Assembly (NCBI GenBank): GCA_009602725.1
Contig: WELB01000028.1
Location: forward strand, 770,923 to 834,922
Length of the DNA: 64,000 nt
DNA from: Spirogloea muscicola
Lineage: Eukaryota; Streptophyta; Zygnematophyceae; Spirogloeales; Spirogloeaceae
Direction: 5' to 3'
This document shows, piece after piece, positions 37,661 through 53,370 of the stretch (the stretch's first letter is position 1; each line of letters starts with the position of its first letter). The notes under the pieces were generated by a model, which saw nothing but the letters and a program-made list of their open reading frames with translations, was not told the DNA's origin and searched no databases. A program made the translations under genes and the position numbers.

Positions 37661-40600
37661 GCGGCCGGCGCGGCCGCCGCTGCTGACGCCGCCGCCGTCG
37701 TCGTCGCCGTCTCTCCGCGAGGGCCCCGACGGCCCGCCTCCTCACAAGCTCGGCTCGGCGGCGAGGCCCGTGGCAAACCCTGCGGCGGCTGCAAGCGGGC
37801 CCCACTTGAGAGGAGGAGCGCTCCCCGTGCCTGCGGCTCTGCGGCGCCGGCGGCGGCGGCCTCCAGCTTTGGCTGCGCTCCTCCCGTTACGGCTGCGCTG
37901 CCCTCCGCCTTTGCTCGGAGGCCAGGGCGGGGCAATCCGCGATTGCCGCACATCCCGCACAAGCCGGTGGCGCTGGAGGCGGTGCTGGCGACGGCCGGAG
38001 GCGCCAAGGCTCTCATGGGCGCGGCCGCGGCGCCGCCTTCCACGGCGCGCCGGCACCACCACCACCCGCTGCTGAGCCCCGCGGTGCGCTATGGCGCGCT
38101 CCTTCGCCTTGCGCTCCCGTCCATGCTGCTCCAGAGCGCGGCGCCCGCCGCCATCACCGTCCAGACGGCGCTCCTCGGCCACAAGGCGCGGGAGCTCGTC
38201 GCCGTCTGGGCCGTTGTCTCCAGTGAGCACCTTCCGCCGTCCCCAAATGGCTGGCCATGGTGCTGGGCTTGGTGGGCTGCTTCGTTGCATCTGGCTGACT
38301 GCTGCAAGTCACGGCGGCTCAGCGTTTCCTGCTCCTTGTGCCGCCGCCTGCGCTGAGGCGCGTCCTGCCATGTCGTGCTGTGCTCCGCAGCAACCATGAA
38401 CTCGGCGACCACCGTGTTCAACTTTCTCGTCACGGGCGTGACGGCCAAGGTATGCCGCCGCGCTTCCGGTCAAGCCGGCTTCCTCGTGCCGCAATGACAA
38501 GCCGCAATGGAGCCACATGAGCCTGCCTCGGTCTACGCTTGTCGCTAGCCGTGCATGCAGTTCTCTGGAGGGGCCATGAGCATGCTCATGATGTCCTCGA
38601 CTGCCATAGCCAAACCCTTGACAAGCTCTGGTCCTGGGACGCCGAGCTCGGCAGGTGAGCAAGAGCGTGGGCGCGCGGGCGTGGAGCCACGTGGGGAGCC
38701 GCATCCGGCTGGCGCTGCTGTGTGCGGCAGCGGCGGGCTTGCTGGCACTTGGGCTGCTCGCGGCGGTGCAGCGGCCGGTCTTCGAGCTCTTTGGCGTCCA
38801 CGGCGACGTGCGGCGGCCTGCGTCGCAGTACTACGTCCTGCGCATGGCCGGCCTGCCCTTCCAGCTCCTTGCCATGTCCACCACCGGCATCCTTCAGGGC
38901 TACAAGGTTAGCGGAATGCCGCCGCTGCCGCCGCTGTCATCGTCGCCGCTCGCCAGCTCCTAGCCCATGGCTGGCCAGTGTGCAGCTTAGCTCACAGCCC
39001 GCTGCTGCCACTGGAACTGCGTGTGCAGCGCGTGTACGTCGTGGCGGGGTTGAACATTGCGCGGCTGTGCCTGGACGTGCTCGGCAGCTACTTCGCGCTC
39101 TTCGTCCTCGACCTCGGCATTTGGGGCGTCGGCGTGTCGAACCTTGTTGCACCGGCTGCAGCGGCTGCCGCCGGCTTGGCGCTCATCCTCAACTTCCCAC
39201 CCGAGGACGGCCAGGGCAAGATCATCGTCTTCCCCCGGCCTGCCTCTGCGCCCACGCCGGACCCGTCGCTCCATGGCGGAGCCGGCGACCGTAAGTCGCT
39301 GCCGCTGCTGCACCAATGCGAGGAGGGCGGCGGCAGCGTCGGCAGCTTCAGACGGGGACGCGAGGGCCTGCCAGACGTCGCCTCCAAGGCGATGCTCGTC
39401 AGCTCCTTATCCGGCCGCTATGAGGGTGCCGATGGCGGGAACGGTGCCAGCGTTGACGACTACGAGAAGGGGCCGTGGGAGTTCATCTGGGACGGCCTGA
39501 GCACCATCGTGCGCAGCGGCGTTGTTCAGGTGCCACAATCTCAGCAGCTGTCGCCCAGAGCGCCAACATTCCATGGCTGCTGATTGTTGCCCTCTGCTGC
39601 CATTGAAGCCAATGTCTGCCTTGACTGATTGCCAATTATAGGGCCGATTACGATTTTCTGCAGGCATCATTCTTTATGTCGCTGGTGGTCGCGTCGCGGC
39701 TGGGCCTGGACGCGGTAGCGGCACATCAGGTGGTGTACCAGCTCTGGCTCATCACAGTGTATGTCGCGGACGGATTCGCCACGGCGGGCACGATCGTAGG
39801 TTCGGACCTGGCAGGCCAGATGGACCGATCGCAGAACGCTGAGGAGCAGGCGCTGCACCTGCGCGAGCTCCGCATGGTCGCTCATCGCGTCCTCCTCATG
39901 GGCACCTGCTTTGGTGTGCCTCCTCGCTGCCACTTGGATGGTGTCTCTGCTGTACAGTCTTCCACGCCAAGTTCATAGTCATCGGGTCCTGGTTGCCGTG
40001 CATCTCTGGCTCCCTCTCCGTAGCTTGTGGCGCTGACCGTAGCATCTTACTGAGGTTCGCCGCCGTCTTGCGCTTGCAGGCCTGTTCATGTGCGGTGCAT
40101 CGTTGCTATTCCGAGAGCAGGTCATTGGACTGTTCACGATAGACCCGGCAACCAAGGTGCAGCTGCGTGCCATCTGGCCGTACCTCGCCTTCGCCCACCC
40201 TCTCAATGCCCTGGTGAGGTCTCATGCCAGCATCACAGCTGCCGCATATGTCAGGCGCTTACGACCATGACCATGTTGTTGGTAATTCTGCGGGGCAAAA
40301 CTTGCTGCGTGGCAAAGCTGCAAAGCTGCACTCTGTCCTTGTCAAATTGCTCAGTGCTCGTCGCTGATGCTGGCATAGCCCTGTGCAGGTTTTTGTGTAC
40401 GACGGGCTCATTTATGCGGCGCAGGCATTCGCGTACATGGCCGTCTGCGTTTCTCTCGGCTTTGCTTTCCTCTTCCTGCCTGTGCTCGGTGCACCCTCTC
40501 TCATTGCCGGCTCTTTGAAACAGCTGGCTGCACTTGCGCCGACCCCCTTGCATGCCTAGCGTGCTTGTAGGTCCCACACTTCTCACTTCGTACGTGCATC

Positions 40601-41000
40601 CAAAAAGTCAGACGCCAACGCCCAGTACCTTAGGTGCCTATGGCACTGTTGTCCCACACCTAGTACTTGGTGGTTTGTCTATGCTAGCTGCTTGGTTGTG
40701 TAAGGTATGCATACATCTTGCCATCACTGGTGAATCTTCTTTGCCTCAAAGCGCTCCTTCTACCATGCTTGTCTTGCAGGTGCTGCGCACTTCTACTTCC
40801 ACACTCTCATCTCAGTGTGGGCGTCCAAGGTTGTCCTCAACCTCGTGCGGCTCTCCGCATGCGTCTACAAAATTCACTTCTCATTCCTCTGCCCACCACC
40901 GCTGCTGCAATCAGTTGTCGTTGATTCCTCCGTGCTCGATCACCACGCGCAAATGCTGGATCACTCTGAGGATGACGCCGAAGACGAGGGGCGGACATGA
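37661..41000 (+). CDS. MATE-family efflux transporter, probably plastid-targeted (5' end in gap)
   Basis: Multidrug and toxic compound extrusion (MATE/DinF-like) membrane protein. The frame is open from the gap through an Arg/Ser/Ala-rich stretch (GGEARGKPCGGCKRAP ... SAPRACGSAAP) resembling a chloroplast transit peptide. It then enters the first helices: RLALPSMLLQSAAPAAITVQ and TALLGH. Exons: to 38221; 38391-38449 (VFNFLVTGVTAK); 38655-38906 (VSKSVGARAW, a helix, LRMAGLPFQLLAMSTTGILQ); 39029-39529 (cytosolic Gly/Asp-rich loop at about 39240-39480); 39664-39913 (VVASRLGLDAVAAHQVVYQL); 40080-40213 (FREQVIGLFTIDPAT); 40389-40488; 40780-41000, ending in an acidic tail (SEDDAEDEGRT). Junctions are in phase. 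Substrate unknown. The central loop is longer than in typical MATE proteins. The true start codon is not visible. Confidence 0.85.
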
Positions 41001-41861
41001 CTGCAGGCAGAGTGGTCAGTCATCTTAGCTGTGCAAAGTCCAGGCCCGCAGGCTTGTTCGTGGCATTTTTGTGTTAAGCAGTACAGTATGTAGGATTCAG
41101 AATATTTTCAATTCGTAGTTGAAGCCGGCAAAGCGGATGGATAAAGCGGATGGATGCGTGCTGCTCTAGCCTGCTCCGGCGTCTGTAATAGCAAGGCATC
41201 ATATGTGAAAGTTGGACGTGGACACTGAAAGCTCACTCCAGACTGTCTGTGGAGTACTTGGTATATGAGCTAGCAGTGTGAACGAGTGAGGTCGCAGTAC
41301 CAGAAGCAGCTCCACTACTTAATATGTCACTTCTGCAAGGACTGCAGACTGCAAGCCGGACAAGGCCAGAGACCAACAGAAGTGTCTTGCATGTCAAAAC
41401 TGGTCTGCGACAATGGCCTTGCTTTGCAATGCTGCCTATCTTGTCGCCTGCTTGCGTTTGGTCAGCGGATCAATGAGGACCTTCTCGTGTGAGTCTTTAT
41501 GAGATTACTAAGGGCTCTGAAAGTAAACTCCAGGCTGATCACTCAGCATGCCCCTCACTTAAGAGATTACAGTAGATCTTGCCATACACTGAGGAACTGT
41601 CTGGTAGCCGTTTGGATTGCTGCTCGCCCATTTCCATTGGTCTCTGCACATCTCCTCTACGCCAAGATTTGCCCTGCCCAAGGTGCAACAAGCACACAAA
41701 GCTCTTATGGCATTTATATTTCACTCTCAGCAGCTCCATGTGCAGCTGCACTACGTGAGTGGTGGGCCAACAGTCAACAATATGTGCTCTCATGTAAAGA
41801 GGCAGCAATCACCTGTATAGCAATCCTTGTGATCAGACAGGGATAGAAAGTGAGTGCTTAC
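41001..41861. other. Convergent intergenic region (MATE 3' / epimerase 3')
   Basis: Presumed 3' UTRs of two genes ending toward each other. The last short exon of the epimerase should lie here on the minus strand, but I could not place it. No other gene is recognised. Confidence 0.45.
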
Positions 41862-44259
<2,398 letters not shown>

Positions 44260-44825
44260 NCGCCGCCGCCGCCGCCGCCGCGGCGGCCGCCATGCAAGCC
44301 GCGCGCCCGGGGCCCGGGCAAGCCTGGACACCCCAGGTGTGGCCCGACGGTTGCCGGAAGCAGCCGATTATCCCACCAATTCGATTTATCCATATGGATG
44401 TTGAGCGGGCAGTATGTGTGACTGGCGCACGACTGTGTACGTGCATCATCTAGCATGGCCGCCGCGGGCTCCGCCGCAACAACTCTCTCTTCGTTGTCGC
44501 CGCCTGCAGCCGTCCCGACGAGGAGGAGCGGCGTCACACGGCCTGCAAGGCTTCCCCTGCGCCGCACTCCGCGTCGCCGCAGTCGGTCGGCAACTCCATC
44601 AGCCACCGCCCAAAACTTCGTCAGCCACCATCCGACCTCATTCACGTCACTCGCCATTGCCTGTCATCTCGTGTGCCGCGGAAGTCCGTCGGCCGCGCTG
44701 CTCCCAGTAGCCTCCTCTGTCGACCTGTCTATGGCCTTCTGAGAGAAGGCGCGCGGTGCGCATGAAATTGAAAGGGAGGCCAATTCAAGCCTTACAAATG
44801 ACCTGTCAACTGGGTAATGAGCTGG
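44260..44825. other. GC-rich 5' flank of the epimerase gene with a single N (44260)
   Basis: CGG-repeat DNA flanks one N, which probably stands for a collapsed gap holding the epimerase start. Upstream open frames on both strands are Arg/Ala/Gly-rich and composition-driven, with no recognised domain. The end of this stretch (from about 44740) grades into the transposon relic. Confidence 0.5.
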
Positions 44826-45400
44826 CTAAGGGGGACACTTATATCCCCGAGTGAGCACATGCATATCTGACAAGCTAAGCTGAGGCGCCAAACCACCACC
44901 ACGGAAGCCATTAGCCTGTGCTAATGCACGACCAGCACGCTGGTGTATCGCACGTGCCTGGGAGCGCTGTAGACCCAATGATAGCCGCATTCTATAGCAT
45001 GCAACGATGGCTTGCGGGACGCTAGAATGCCCCAAGCTACCCGCCCGACTACATCGGCGGGCATCGACATGCAGTGCCAAGCGATGGAGGAGGGAAGACC
45101 ACTTCGTTCCGTAGCCGCTGTAGGTGTCCATGGCGCATGGGAAGAAGTGGTCGCCCCGGGGGTGGTCATTGTAGTGCCTCTCCTTCTTCCTCTCCGCATG
45201 ATGTGTCGCCCAACCTGGCACAGTCGGTGTGGGTCTGAGGCTCCAATGTACCATCTGTCCGCTGTGCAGAAACGCTGTGCTGCAGCAAGGTGTAAATATC
45301 CAGTACTGGCCTGCTCGAGCTTGTCGTCGAGGTTTTGTGTGCCACCGCCAGACTTCTTGCCTTCTGCAGCCTTTATTTGGTAGTTGGACTTGCAAGCACC
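44826..45400 (-). mobile_element. Transposon relic with the longest upstream coding remnant
   Basis: The minus strand reads HAERKKERHYNDHP, DHFFPCAMDTYSGYG, YRMRLSLGLQRSQARAIHQR, AGRALAQANGFRGG and SLSDMHVLTRGY. The terminal block runs a few codons past the usual stop. The ERKK..HY..HP..FFPxAxDxxGxxG order is retained only in this copy, so it shows what preceded the conserved peptide. Frameshifts are apparent further upstream (45400-45580). Confidence 0.6.
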
Positions 45401-45539
45401 GATGCAGATTGCCACCCCCCAGGCTTCAGGCTCACATCTCAGCACTTCCCTACATTGCCAAGCTTGATAGTTGCATGCTTTGACAGGCCTGGCCGTCTTG
45501 GCAGCGTAGACTATGATGGACAAATGGAGGGACGCCCAC

Positions 45540-45900
45540 AAATGGAGGGCAGCTAGTCTGTCGGATTTGAGGCTCCTCACTCATAAGTACCGAGTGATTC
45601 ACCCTCCCCCGTTCTGACATAGCATCTTCAGGCCCCTTAGGCTTCGTTTCTTTCTAGTGTTTGTTGTTCTTCTTACTTCCCCTGGCCCCTTCTCGTCCTT
45701 TGTTCTTCTTTTCTGGGCTGGCTTTTTCCAGCCCCTATCCTCAATGGGCGAGCTCTTCTCCCTTAGTAGCTGCTTAGCGCTTTTCAGGCCCCTCCATCAT
45801 TCGGCCCCTTCGATACTTTGTCAATTAATATTTCGGGCTGACTTTTCACAGCTCTTGCCCCCACTGAGAGTGCCACTTTCTTTCAGTTGATACAATAGGT
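45540..45900 (+). repeat. Element tail plus interspersed repeat modules, forward orientation
   Basis: Begins AGTCTGTCGGATTTGAGGCTCCTCACTC and continues CACCCTCCCCCGTTCTGACA, CTTCAGGCCCC, then two GGGCTGGCTTTT/GGGCTGACTTTTCACAGC modules near 45714 and 45835. It is the reverse complement of the arrangement at 26.6-26.95 kb. With the minus-strand relic at 44.8-45.4 kb this makes two elements in opposite orientation. Confidence 0.65.
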
Positions 45901-46688
45901 GGGAAGGGTCCTAAAAGTCTTTGAAAAACCATGTCGCTACTCTTGCATGTCACAAAACGCTATCAGCTCGTCACCTTGGCTTTTTACAGCAAGTGCGCCT
46001 GCTAAATAGCAGGCAAGTGTGTGCCAACTGACTTATCACTAAGGCAAATGCTTACAGATGCCGCACAAGGTCTGGGGTCTAAAAATTATGGTTCAGCATG
46101 CCGTAGACATGACCAGTGCCCTCAGTGCAATCTTACTGTTACGAAGCTGCACTGCTCACCTTTGTACTGCTGCACGTCCACGAGTTTCATGAACGAGATG
46201 CCGCATGTAGAGGCTATCGACAAGCATTTACTTTGGCGACCTCCTCAGCACCTTCAACCTTTTGTGCAAACTTTCTCGAGGCGTATCTCATGAAGAGTCA
46301 ATCAGGCGCTTTGCTAACTTGCAAGCAGTATTCTCACCAAGAGCAATCAGTAGCCTTCACTGAAGCATGACAGTGCTGATTGGAACACCCCAACAGCTTG
46401 GCATGCATCAATCATGATATGCATGACCCAATGCTGGTTGTGACTGGCAGATCCCCATGCATCACAAGAGCGTGCAGAAGATGTTTAATACTCTGCTACT
46501 ATATGCGACCAGTAATATGACGCGTTCACCAGCAAAGAATGCGGGGCAAGAAATGCTTGCAGGAGGGCATCTGAGGTTGCGAGCCACATTCACAGGTTTT
46601 TGATATGGGTCTCAGATTGGTGATTGCAGAGGGAAGAGAGGCCAAAGCAGGGGCCTGAATACCCCCAGTACTTTCTTCAGACGAGTCA
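45901..46688. other. Intergenic, presumed acetyl-CoA synthetase 3' flank
   Basis: No coding region, RNA gene or repeat is recognised. Part is probably the 3' UTR of the leftward acetyl-CoA synthetase gene. Confidence 0.5.
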
Positions 46689-49600
46689 TCATTTGTCTCT
46701 GAGCTCGATGAGCTGCTGGACGACAGATGGGTCTGCTAGCGTGCTCGTGTCACCTACCAGGCAGCAAAGATGCAAGATGTCAGAAACAAGGGAGCTGCAT
46801 TTTCACCCATCTATTATGGTAGTGCACAGTTGACAGGGTCACTCTAAGTATGTCGAAATGGTAAGCAAGACGGCCAATCTTACCCAATGAGTCTAATTCA
46901 TTCGATGCCAGCTTCCGCAGAATCCGCCGCATAATCTTCCCCGACCTCTGTGGGACGGGAGGGAGGCAAGAAGTGACTCAAGCATCACTGAGGGCAAAGC
47001 AATTAACAACATCATGGACTCTCTGTTGCTGATGTAAGTCTGATACAAGCTACTGATATATACTTACATACAGGAAGCAATGAAAAAGTTGATGTGTGCA
47101 GATCTGCAAACTACCTAGCTAGAAACCCTGCTGGCAATTGATAGGGGGTTGTATAGAGAGTCTTACTGTCTTTGGCAAGCCTGGAGCCCAGTGGATGACA
47201 TCTGGGGTGGCAAATGCTCCAATGTGATGTCTCACCGACTGCCGGAGAGCTGCTTTGATGTTGTTGCTGGGCTCAACCCTACAGTATAACAACCCAACAT
47301 CAGTGGTTGTTCAAAGATTGAAGTTGTAGCTTTGCTTCTATGGGTAGAAGCCCATTAGTTGCTTGTCTACTCCCAGAATTCAGTCTGACACTCCATGTAC
47401 CTCATCTCTGCCTGCTATCATCAGCACCAAGTATGTTACTGGACCCTACCCCTCCATGAGAGTAACAAAAGCATAGATTCCCTGGCCTTTGATGGGGTGC
47501 TCGTAACCCACCACAGCTGCCTGCATTGCCGGGCAATAGCACTTATAAAATATGACATAGTAGTCTTGATTCATGACTGGCTTAACCTCAATTCCTGATA
47601 CATAAATGCCCGCTTGGGCGCATTCAGATAGGAACTTACCCATCGGAATGTGCAATGTTGCAGGTAATGTACAACAAGCAGAAACACTGATGAGAATTGT
47701 CAAATGACATCCAATCTGCTTTTACCTCTGCACATGATTCGTGACCAACAAGGGCGCTCTCCACTTCGGCAGTCCCAATGCGGTGGCCACTGAGCAGAAG
47801 CAAACGGCTAACTAGTTAATACTGGAATCTATGGCAAGTGCACTCACTACCACGATCGGTGCACATTTCAGACAGATGAGAAGAGTCTCATATATACCTG
47901 ACATTTATCACGTCATCAACTCGGCCAGTTAACCAATAGTAGCCATCGCTATCTCGTCTACAACCGTCCCCAGTGAAATAGTATCCCTACTTGACATCAG
48001 CAAAAACTGCTGGGGAGGTCAGTGTCACTTCAGCTGTTCTCAGTCCTGTGAGGTCATAACCTGAGGCACTTGGTCAAGAATCTGGAGTCAGAGGGCTGAT
48101 AGCCCCTTTGTCTGCGTTGAAGAGAGTAATAATACACTTCTTTGACGGGTCTGTTTTGTATCTATACTTTGAATGCCGCAAAGTAAGTTGCCTCAAAACG
48201 CGCGTGATCTCCACGGACAGTCCGCATGCAGCTTGGCCACGCCCTTTTGATGACAAGATATCCACTGCAAGGCCCCTGAAGAGGTGCAAAAGCACAAGCA
48301 TTTAGCATGCACACTGTGCAAGGACACAACTAGAGTGACACTGAAGGAATGATTGAGAATCAGTGCAGGATGCAACTGAGACTACTCTTCGAAGCACTGA
48401 TGTCAATGGCAGCAGTGTATAAGCAGTGTATGATCGTTCCGGTTGAAGTCCCTCGTTGACACGACATCATGTGGGCTTACATCAAGCTCCTTGCCATTCT
48501 CGTCAAGGACTGCTGGTTCAACTCCAAAAAATGGCAGCGTAGCTGAGCCTGGCTTCAGCGGCCAAGCTCCAGGGAGCGGTGTGATCTGTTGCCAGCTCGG
48601 AGTTGGGTCAAGGCATCTGCTATTTGATTGCCTTCTCAAGAAAGATCAATGCTGGAATGATGTTGCCTCTGCAGGTAAAGTGAAAAGCTAGTGATATCAA
48701 ATAAAGTAAAGCTAGGGTCCTGGTAAATTCCTTCAGGTTATTGCAGCAGTGGTGGGACTAGCATGCACACCATGATACCGCCTGTCTCTGTTTGCCACCA
48801 TGTGTCAACAATTGGACACCTTGTCCTGCCTATCACAGTGTGATACCACCTGCCCCGAAATCATGTCACGCAGTCAATGTACTGTGTTAGTAAGCAAGAG
48901 CAGTGAGCCATGAGGATGTAAATGTTATGGGTATTTATGAAAGCTCAACGTGGATAATCACCAATCTACAACCTCAAAGGTAAATGAGCACCAAGTGCTC
49001 CCGAGAGAAAGTGCTGTAATAAAGCAGGAAAGTATTGAAGCGGTTAAGCAGCAGTAGCTGCCTTTGGATCACCTCCATGCTTCGGGGTTGATAGGCTCGC
49101 CAACACTTCCCAGAAGCCTCAAGGATGATAGAGAATACTTCAGAGGATACTGCAGCATGCACATAAGCATGTAAGACAGCCAAAATTAAGATGTCAGTGC
49201 TTGGTGACAATGCATGCATAGTTTAGCAGGTCATGATCATTTACCACTAAGCTACACAGGGTGACTTTGTCGCATCACGAATATAAGATAATGCATGTCC
49301 AAGGAGTACTGTCCACCTCATCTCCACACCGCATGAGCGCCCGTATAGCAGTGGGAGCTGTGTAGAAGACAGTGACTTTGTACCTGCGGGAAATCCCCGG
49401 GTCAAAACGGTTGGACAAATTCAGCATTTTACCCTCAGTCTGCTTACAGGGAAAACACATAGCCTGCGCCAAAAGTACTGTATCTATTAGACATTGAGTA
49501 ATGAGCTGGCTAGAAGAGTGCATCACTGACTTATCAATAATCTCCCAACAGCGTCCAGCATCTGGGTGGGTTGGTACACCCTCAAAGACCACAACTGTGG

Positions 49601-52344
49601 CTCCATTTAGAAGCGGACCATAAGTCAGGTAGCTGTGGCCAGTGATCCACCCACAGTCTGCTGTGCACCTACAACCAGTGCAGTGGTGTTTGACTCGATT
49701 TGAAGCAGCTGTAGCCCCATGCCATGTGGAGAAAATCTGCTGATTTTGATCATTGGCTGGACCAGAAGGTGGAGAACAGATGGCTTTTGAGCTTTCTGTC
49801 GATCGCAAGGCTGAAGCAAACATCACACGAAGTTGCGTACCAGAATATGTCATCGTCGTGGTAATCAAATATGTACTTGTAGGTGGTAGCAGTGCCAACC
49901 ATGTACCCAGCTGTGCTGTGTTGTACCCCTTTTGGCTTGCCAGTGCTCCCAGATGTATACAGCATAAATAGCGGAGCCTCAGCATCCATCCATTCCACCT
50001 GCACGAAACTCGACAACATCCGCATTAAAGTAAGGGAGGGGCTTACATAGTGCACTGTGGCCAGTACGCAGCATGTGTTGCCCTGCACATACTGTTAGTC
50101 TGCTCATGACCATATTCTGATCCTGCCTGCTTCACCAATAGCAGGACGGAAGAGCACCGGGGAAGAGATAGCAGAGCCATCTCACAAACGTAAAGCAAAT
50201 TCCTCATTTTGCTGTAGCTTGACTCAGTCACAGTGGCATGTTTGGGCAGTGAAGATAGCTTGTGCTCAAAGAGTGTCAACTGACAGGACATGTAGATTCT
50301 TGAGCTTCCACGGCATCTTGCCACCAGATATCACGTCCTTCTACCCAAGGGATTTCCGTCCCCTGCAGCTCATGTTGAATGCACAATGATGTCAAAATAC
50401 TTAGTGTTGCAGTGTGCTTGGACACATGCAGGAGAACAGTGATGCGACAACACTCGTTCGCATCATTTAGCATGTACGAGCAAGCACGAAAATAGGAATA
50501 GTGCAGGCGGTTGTTCACCTCCACAGCTAGCTTGTTGTCATATACAAGCACCGTCTGGACCTCAAAATTTTCCTTCTTGCAAAGGTCTATGGCATCGTCA
50601 ACCTGGAAAATGCCAACAGCGAGACTATCACCAGCTAAGTGGGTGATATGTGAAGCTGGTTATGCCAATCAGTCCACGTGTGTGGCCATCAAGTATAGTC
50701 ATCCTCAGAGTATGGTTTACTCTTATTGACCAGCTTCTGATCTTTGAGGTTATGGTAATATTTGTGTCTGTGTGTTGAATTGATGACTACTGCAACCAAT
50801 CTACAAGAAAAGTGTTCTGATGCAGCAAGGGCAGCTTCAGCTAGAGGAGGCCCTTACAATACTCTTCAGTCCTATAAGCTTCGTCCCTCGCATTACGGCC
50901 GTTGCAGATAGCAGCACTTTTGATCCCGAGTCTTGCAACCTGCCGGCCAGTGACTCGGCAGAGAAGCCGGCAAAGACAACCGAATGCACAGCCCCAATCC
51001 GTGCACAGGCTAGCATTGCTAGCTCCACAAGGCCGGAGGATGACAAGGAGGTGGTGTTAGGCTTCTAGTGTGATGCATTTGGTGAGGCCAAATTTTTACA
51101 TCCTCTAGGAATGTGGACATACAGCACAGTTATGCCTTTGCATGAGTGAGGCATGAGAGCATCCAAGAAAGTCAATGACTAGATTGCACATGTATACTGC
51201 AATGGAGCTCCAATATCAGCAAATTAATAGTTGACACTGACCTGCTGGAAGTTCTGGAACCATTGGCAAGTATATGCTGACTGTGTCCCCTCTTGCAACT
51301 TTGATACTCTTCAGGTAGTTGGCAATTCTGCAAACCTGAGACAGGCGGTGTTGAAGGTCATTGACAAGTTGATTCAAGCTTCACAAGAAGTATCACTCCT
51401 CCTTGCAGTACGTAGGTTTCTCTTTAGTGCCCGTACCTCGTCGAGGAGTTCTTTGTAGGTCCAGCTGCCGCTTATTCCAATGTCGTTGCCTTCCCAAATA
51501 AAGGCCACCTTGTCTCCGCGGCCTGCCTTTACGTGCCTATCGACAGCATTGTAGCATATATTTGTCTCAGCACCTATGAACCACTTTATGTCCACGGGCC
51601 CCTTGCTCGAGTCAAAATTGTAGGACGTGAATGGTTCCTGCAAATAAGAAACGGAGCCAATGAGTTTACCGCTGACGGATGGAAGACCAGTTTGTGATGA
51701 CTTGTGCTCCTGCTCCCCTGCTTGTCTGCTGTGCCTTCAGACTATGGCCAGTATGATTGGCCTTGACGAGTATATTTCTCAGGTGAGCGTCCTGCTGCCG
51801 TATGTGCTCACTTGTGCATTGCAAGGCTACTCAACTTGACATCCATTCAAGCGGGACTGCCTGATTAGCAGGTAAGACCTTCAGCCTGCAGTCATACTTG
51901 GTGAGGTTGCACGAGACACATTATCTGGACAACACCGACGCCTGAAAGGCTCTTCCGGTTGATGTACTTCTGAATGATTAGCTGCATTTGCGAAGGCCTT
52001 GTTGCCAGGCGTAGCTTAGGAGACGGAAGGCTGTGGATCACGCACGTCTTCATTGCCAGCCGTGCAGCTGGTGCGCTCAGGCAGGCGGCAGGCCGCGCGG
52101 GTGAGCGCACCTCCCAGCTCTTCTCCCAGTGGAAGTCCGCGGCGACGTCGCCCCAGAAGCCCGCGGGGTCCTCAAGGGACCGCTGGTACATGGCGTCGTA
52201 CAGCTGGCACGAGCCGACGAGCGCGCGGTCGGCGAAGGCCTTGGGAGGCGGGAACAGGCGCGCGACCTCGGCGGCGGCCTGCGCGGCGGCGGCGGTGTCG
52301 AAGTCCATGAGCTCGCCGGCGTCGTCTGGCGCCGCCGCCGCCAT
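46689..52344 (-). CDS. Acetyl-CoA synthetase (AMP-forming)
   Basis: ANL-superfamily enzyme making acetyl-CoA from acetate, ATP and CoA. Exon 1 (52344-52111) starts [13 protein letters not shown] and has [17 protein letters not shown]. Exon 51637-51437 has [19 protein letters not shown]. Then follow [19 protein letters not shown] (about 51340-51243), [19 protein letters not shown] (about 51020-50866), [15 protein letters not shown] (about 50604-50514), [17 protein letters not shown] (about 49999-49825, the ATP-binding P-loop), [52 protein letters not shown] (near 49100), [11 protein letters not shown] (near 48800), [20 protein letters not shown] (near 48570), [14 protein letters not shown] (near 48220), [23 protein letters not shown] (near 47950), [16 protein letters not shown] (near 47760). 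The regulatory lysine motif [12 protein letters not shown] is near 46935, and LIELRDK-stop ends the gene at 46689. Complete across about 20 exons. Confidence 0.95.
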
Positions 52345-52690
52345 GGCGGCCGCCTCGGCCGGCGCCGCCGGGGCGGGACGGCCAGAGCTCGCGCTGCCAA
52401 CTGGCCGGGGGGGGGGGGCGGCCGTTACGGATCCGCTTCACGCGCGCACGCTACGGCGCGGGCCGAGACGGTGCCCCCCTTTGGTTTTGGGCCTTTCGAA
52501 CGGGCGTCTGGGCTCCCAGTGGGCCTCCAGTGCGTCGCTTGCACTGCAGGCCCGTCCTGCGTGGCTGCAAGCCCACTTGTCCGCGAGGCATTGGCACAAG
52601 CGGATCCGGGAACCCTCGGTCCGCGGCCGTCGTGGCAGGGGTCCAGCCTGAGTGGTCTAGCTTCGGAAGAACTGGACTGGAAGCTATTCT
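52345..52690. promoter_or_regulatory. GC-rich 5' region of the acetyl-CoA synthetase gene
   Basis: GC-rich DNA with a 10-bp G run (52408-52417), immediately upstream of the start codon at 52344. An in-frame Ala/Pro-rich upstream extension is possible, but no upstream ATG in that frame was confirmed. Confidence 0.45.
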
Positions 52691-53370
52691 TATATGATGG
52701 AAGTGGACATTGTCCATTCTTTTTGGGCTGGCTTTGCCAGTCCCTCTTCTCCACGGGCGAGCACTCTCTCCCAATGGAGGCAATAGAACAAGCGCGGCCA
52801 GATTAACTGGTGGCTGGGAGAGGTCAGCCCAAAAGATTGGACAAGGTCTGTAGGAGTCGGAGTGCTAAGGACTGAGACAGCAGTAAGCGAACACTCAGTA
52901 ACCTCTCGTCAGTAGATGCAAATCTGAGTAGCTAGCAGGCGGAAAGACGTCGCCCTGTCGGAAGCCGGAGGCCGCCGTCAGAGGCAATAGCTGTGATAAG
53001 CCAGCCCGAAACAAATTGACACGGTTCGAAGGGCCAGACTAAGAAGGGGCCAGAAGCGCTGACTCGGAATGGGGGAGGATGTACCACTCAATAATAACGA
53101 GTGAGGAGCCGCATATCCGACAGACTAGCTGGCGGAAGACAATCCCCCATCTAAACAAGGGGGCAATGGCTGTGAAAGGAAAAGTCAGCTCAGCCAAAGG
53201 TGGCGAGGGTTGTCACCGAATGTGCTGTTATTTGGAAGCGCTGTTATTTGGAAGCGCTGTTGTCTCAAAGAAAGAAAAGCCAGCCCGAAGAAGATGTCAG
53301 AGTTCAAAGGGGTCGGGAAAAAGAACGACAGCTCTTTTAATGGCTGTGAGAGGGCAGCCCAAACGAATGT
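52690..53370. repeat. Interspersed repeat cluster, both orientations
   Basis: A forward module (TTTTTGGGCTGGCTTTGCCA, then GGGCGAGCACTCTCTCCCAA) at about 52715-52775 faces reversed modules at about 52810-52850, 52985-53045 and 53150-53360. The tail CGAGTGAGGAGCCGCATATC near 53098 matches the element end (minus strand). Between 53218 and 53262 the 16-bp unit TTATTTGGAAGCGCTG is directly duplicated. No host gene is recognised. Confidence 0.6.
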
